NCBI GenBank assembly: GCA_048201975.1
Contig: DBFBGQ010000136.1
Location: 1-10,664, forward strand
Origin: Egerieenecus sp048201975
Lineage (GTDB): Bacteria > Bacillota > Clostridia > Christensenellales > Aristaeellaceae
DNA length: 10,664 bases
Direction of reading: 5' to 3'
How positions within the stretch are numbered: position 1 is the stretch's first letter; each line of letters starts with the position of its first letter. The translations under genes and the position numbers were made by a program. Of this stretch, positions 8,177 through 10,664 are shown one piece after another. The notes under the pieces are model-generated. The model saw only the letters and a list, made by a program, of their open reading frames with translations. It did no database searches and was not told the DNA's origin.

Positions 8177-9202
8177 TCAGCGCGCCTTGAGCCCAGGATC
8201 CTCCAGGTTGCTCACGTCAATTTTGCGGGCATGGTGCTCAATCTCCTTGACCATGGCCGTCAGGCGCCGGTTCACCGGGCAGTCCACCTGCAGCGACTCG
8301 CCCTTGCGTGCGATGTAGCCGTTGAAGTAGTCGATCTCCGTGGGGCGGCCGCGCTCCAGGCTTTGCAGGCTGGAGGACTTGAGCCTGCTATATTTCATGC
8401 CCACCAGGCGAATCATGGCGTGGCGGCGGAAGCGGTCCAGGGGACTGTCGCCCCGCATGAGCTTTTCATAGTCCAGCTTTCCCCCGAAGGGCGGCACCTG
8501 CAGCTTCATGGCGTGGGCCACGTCCATGGCCTCGCCGATCACCGCCAGGAAAATTTCTCGGGCGCGGCGGCGCTTGAGCATCTCTCCCAGATGCAGCCCG
8601 CAGATGGCGCCCAGGGAAGTGATGCAGCTGTTCACGATCAGCTTCGAATACAGCTCCGCGTAAATGTCCGGGCTGACGCGCGTCTCCACCACCGCGGAGA
8701 GCGCCTGCCGCAGGGACTCCATGCGGGGATGCTCTCCGGGCGCCAGCCGGCCGATGATGAAATCGCCGCCGCTGGTCATCTCCAGCTCTCCGGGGCCGTG
8801 CATGGTGGCTCCCCAGCCGATAACGCAGCCCACGGTGCGCTCCTTGCCCACAATGGCCGCCAGCGCGTCGGTGCAGATGCCGTTCTGCATGCTGACCACC
8901 AGCGCGTCCTCCCGAAGCAGGGGAAGCATGGCCTTGGCGCACTCGGGCATGTCGTAAGCCTTGGTGGCGATCAGGCACAGGTCAAAGGGATCCTTGAGCT
9001 CCTCCACCGCCGCCACGCTGTGCACGGGCACGGTATGCTCCCCGCAAAAGCCGCGGATATGCAGCCCGCGGCCGTTGGCCAGGTCGGCAATCTCCATGTG
9101 CTTGCACACCAGCCATACGTCGCAGCCCTTTTCCGCCATCAGCGCGGCGGTAATGCCACCGATGGCCCCCGCGCCAATGACGGCGATCCGACACTTCTCC
9201 AT
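8177..9202 (-). CDS. panE: 2-dehydropantoate 2-reductase (ketopantoate reductase family)
   Basis: The family reduces ketopantoate to pantoate with NADPH in the pantothenate/CoA pathway. The 341 residues start with a Rossmann dinucleotide fold, GAGAIG at 10-15, then ATKAYD (79-84) and MQNG (105-108), as in ApbA/PanE proteins. The helical C-terminal domain carries SKLIVN with the probable catalytic lysine K187 and N191, and ERGRPTEIDYFNG with the substrate-binding E289. I chose the ATG at 9202 (GAGGAGA about nine bases upstream) over an in-frame GTG at 9238 that has no ribosome site. No panB, panC or panD is nearby, and family members with other 2-oxoacid substrates exist, so the exact substrate is an inference. 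It lies about 80 bp after the cell-wall protein gene. Confidence 0.88.
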   Translation of the reverse strand: MEKCRIAVIGAGAIGGITAALMAEKGCDVWLVCKHMEIADLANGRGLHIRGFCGEHTVPVHSVAAVEELKDPFDLCLIATKAYDMPECAKAMLPLLREDALVVSMQNGICTDALAAIVGKERTVGCVIGWGATMHGPGELEMTSGGDFIIGRLAPGEHPRMESLRQALSAVVETRVSPDIYAELYSKLIVNSCITSLGAICGLHLGEMLKRRRAREIFLAVIGEAMDVAHAMKLQVPPFGGKLDYEKLMRGDSPLDRFRRHAMIRLVGMKYSRLKSSSLQSLERGRPTEIDYFNGYIARKGESLQVDCPVNRRLTAMVKEIEHHARKIDVSNLEDPGLKAR

Positions 9203-9247
9203 AATCCTCGCTCTCCTCTTTTGCGCGCCATACTGCACATGGCATAG

Positions 9248-9275
9248 GGGGAGCGGCCAGGCCTGGCCACTCCCC
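9248..9275 (-). other. perfect palindromic hairpin between cell-wall gene and panE
   Basis: GGGGAG (9248-9253) and CTCCCC (9270-9275) enclose the palindrome GGCCAGGCCTGGCC (9255-9268), with one mismatch between them, giving a stem that runs almost to the centre. It starts eight bases after the stop of the cell-wall gene. No T run follows on the minus strand, so it may be a weak terminator or an mRNA 3'-end stabiliser. Confidence 0.55.
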
Positions 9276-9283
9276 GAAAAATG

Positions 9284-10664
9284 TTACTTGATCATGCTCT
9301 GGGTTGTCAGCCAGCCCTGGTCGACACACTTTTGATGGCTGGTGGCATAGGGTCCGATGGCCGTCACCTGGGCGGAGGTCCGCGGGAAATGGATGCACAG
9401 GTGCCCGTCAAAGTTGTTGTCCGTGCGGTGCTGCGGGCTGTGGGGCATGGAGTGGGTGGAAGCCATGTAGACGCTGCCATCCGCAAAGATGACCCACACC
9501 GCCTTGGGATTCCAGGTGTTGCCGCCAAAGGCCTTCTCCAGGTTGGCGGTATCCTGCGCGGTAAGCGGCTCGGCATCCGCGTGGGCGCCGAAGGAGAACA
9601 TGTGCACCTGCCAGCTCAGCCCGGTGGAGAAGTCATACACCGTGGCGTAGGGATACTTCTTCGCCAGCGCCTTGACGGTGGTGTACCAGTTGGCGTACTT
9701 CACCATGCTGGCGGTGGGCTTGGTCACCGTGCCGGTGCTGGTGCTGGTGGTGGCGGTGGGCGTAGCCGTGGCCTGGGATCCCGCGTTGTTGGCGATGGCG
9801 CTGGAGCTGTTGAGCACGGACAGGGTATTCGCGCCCGCGATGCCGTCCACCTTCAGCCCGTTCTTGCGCTGGAAGGATTTCAGCGCCTCAAAGGTCTGCA
9901 CGCCGAACTTGCCGTCAGCGGCGCCGCTGAGGTAGCCCAGGGAAATCAGCCGCGCCTGGAGCTCCCGCACCGAGTCGTTGCTGTCCCCCTGCATAATCAG
10001 GGAGCTGGTGGGCGCAGGCGTCGCCGTAGCGGTCTCCGCCTTCACCGCGGTGGAGGAGTACAGCTTGCTCTGGGTATCCTTGCCCGCGATGCCGTCCCGG
10101 AGCAGCCCGTTCCGCTTCTGGAACAGTGTGACCGCCTCGGCCGTGGCGGTGCCGTATTTGCCGTCGGCCTCGCCGGTGAGGTAACCCAGCTGAATCAGCC
10201 GGGTCTGCAAGGCGACAACCTCCGTGCCCGTGGCGCCCTTGCGCAGGGTAGTGTAGGTATCCACCGTGCCGCCGGCAAGGTCTCCGGAATAGGTCACGGC
10301 CAGGGCGCTGTACATCTTGGATTGGGTATCGTAGCCCGCCACGCCGTCCACCTTCAGGCCGTTCTTTTCCTGGAAGGCCTTGATGGCCGCCACGTCGTCC
10401 GCCTTGCAGGTGCCGTCCACGTTGGCGTCATAGTAGCCCAGCTGGGTCAGGCGCGTTTGCAGGGAGGACACGGCCGAGCCCGTGACGCCCAGCTTGATGA
10501 GCACCACGTTGTCCTCGGTCACGGGCGTGGGGGTGGGCGTAGCGGTGGCGCCGGCCGCCAGGGCGTTGGCGCTCTCCAGCATGGCCTTGGTCTGGGTGCC
10601 CACCGCGCCGTCCGCGGTCAATCCGTTGGCCTTCTGGAAGGCCTTCACCGCGCTTTGGGTATCC
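9284..10664 (-). CDS. peptidoglycan-binding repeat protein with YkuD-like C-terminal domain (5' end outside window)
   Basis: The reading frame stays open to the right edge, so the N-terminus (and any signal peptide) is missing; at least 459 codons are present. Residues below are numbered from the GTG codon at 10648. A partial peptidoglycan-binding type 1 domain (to about 26) is followed by three complete ones at about 49-118, 133-202 and 216-285, each with LQxRLxxLGY and an AxxxFQxxNGLxxDG-type end. Thr/Pro/Ala linkers separate several of them. The C-terminal domain (315-454) has VWVIFADGSVYMAST, H399, H403 and GHLCIHF with C418. This resembles the H...SHGCIR active site of L,D-transpeptidases, but the match is remote. 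It probably acts in or binds the cell wall. Stop is TAA at 9284. Confidence 0.85.
   Translation of the reverse strand, partial: DTQSAVKAFQKANGLTADGAVGTQTKAMLESANALAAGATATPTPTPVTEDNVVLIKLGVTGSAVSSLQTRLTQLGYYDANVDGTCKADDVAAIKAFQEKNGLKVDGVAGYDTQSKMYSALAVTYSGDLAGGTVDTYTTLRKGATGTEVVALQTRLIQLGYLTGEADGKYGTATAEAVTLFQKRNGLLRDGIAGKDTQSKLYSSTAVKAETATATPAPTSSLIMQGDSNDSVRELQARLISLGYLSGAADGKFGVQTFEALKSFQRKNGLKVDGIAGANTLSVLNSSSAIANNAGSQATATPTATTSTSTGTVTKPTASMVKYANWYTTVKALAKKYPYATVYDFSTGLSWQVHMFSFGAHADAEPLTAQDTANLEKAFGGNTWNPKAVWVIFADGSVYMASTHSMPHSPQHRTDNNFDGHLCIHFPRTSAQVTAIGPYATSHQKCVDQGWLTTQSMIK
9794..10504 (-). repeat. three tandem peptidoglycan-binding modules of about 250 bp
   Basis: Three units spanning 10295-10504, 10043-10252 and 9794-10003 encode related domains at periods of 252 and 249 bp. 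The most conserved segments are LQTRLTQLGY, LQTRLIQLGY and LQARLISLGY, and the NGLKVDGVAG, NGLLRDGIAG and NGLKVDGIAG ends. Two units also share an exact DTQSK after the last block. The partial module at the right edge (NGLTADGAVG) belongs to the same series. Confidence 0.8.

Overview
The window is about 10.7 kb of GC-rich DNA. It is packed with minus-strand genes that have strong AGGAGG-type ribosome binding sites. SecA with a C-terminal zinc motif, RF2 encoded next to secA, a TIGR01906/DUF1461 membrane protein and a secreted protein with peptidoglycan-binding repeats all point to a high-GC member of the Firmicutes, probably an uncultured gut Clostridia lineage. The lineage is inferred from gene content and style, not from a marker comparison.

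Layout, in the direction of minus-strand transcription (right to left). The 3' part of a cell-wall protein enters at the right edge (9284-10664); it has peptidoglycan-binding repeats and a YkuD-like C-terminus. Next is a ketopantoate reductase family gene, panE (8177-9202), followed by a hairpin terminator. Then comes a secreted acidic protein of unknown function (7308-8006), also followed by a strong hairpin. A clear promoter (7088-7117) starts the main cluster: secA (4332-7034), a 47-codon small ORF (4144-4287), prfB/RF2 (2993-4093), a TIGR01906 membrane protein (2214-2942), tsaD (1178-2224, overlapping its upstream neighbour) and a nucleotidyltransferase (332-1144). The genes in this cluster overlap or lie at most about 50 bp apart, so they are probably co-transcribed. 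They combine protein export (SecA), translation termination (RF2) and tRNA t6A37 modification (TsaD).

The leftmost 331 bases hold no credible protein gene but are strongly structured. A possible plus-strand promoter (1-28) is followed by five consecutive stem-loops (88-228), several with competing partners. A plus-strand intrinsic terminator with a T6 tract (284-324) follows, pointing toward the 3' end of the nucleotidyltransferase gene. This looks like a separate small RNA of about 290 nt, or a structured repeat element, and it is the best candidate for something undescribed here.

Other points of note are listed in the findings. prfB has no programmed frameshift but keeps a Shine-Dalgarno-like purine run at the exact codon where the frameshift site normally lies. 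A small amphipathic ORF sits between secA and prfB. The cell-wall protein has a GHxCIHF motif in place of the usual SHGCIR.
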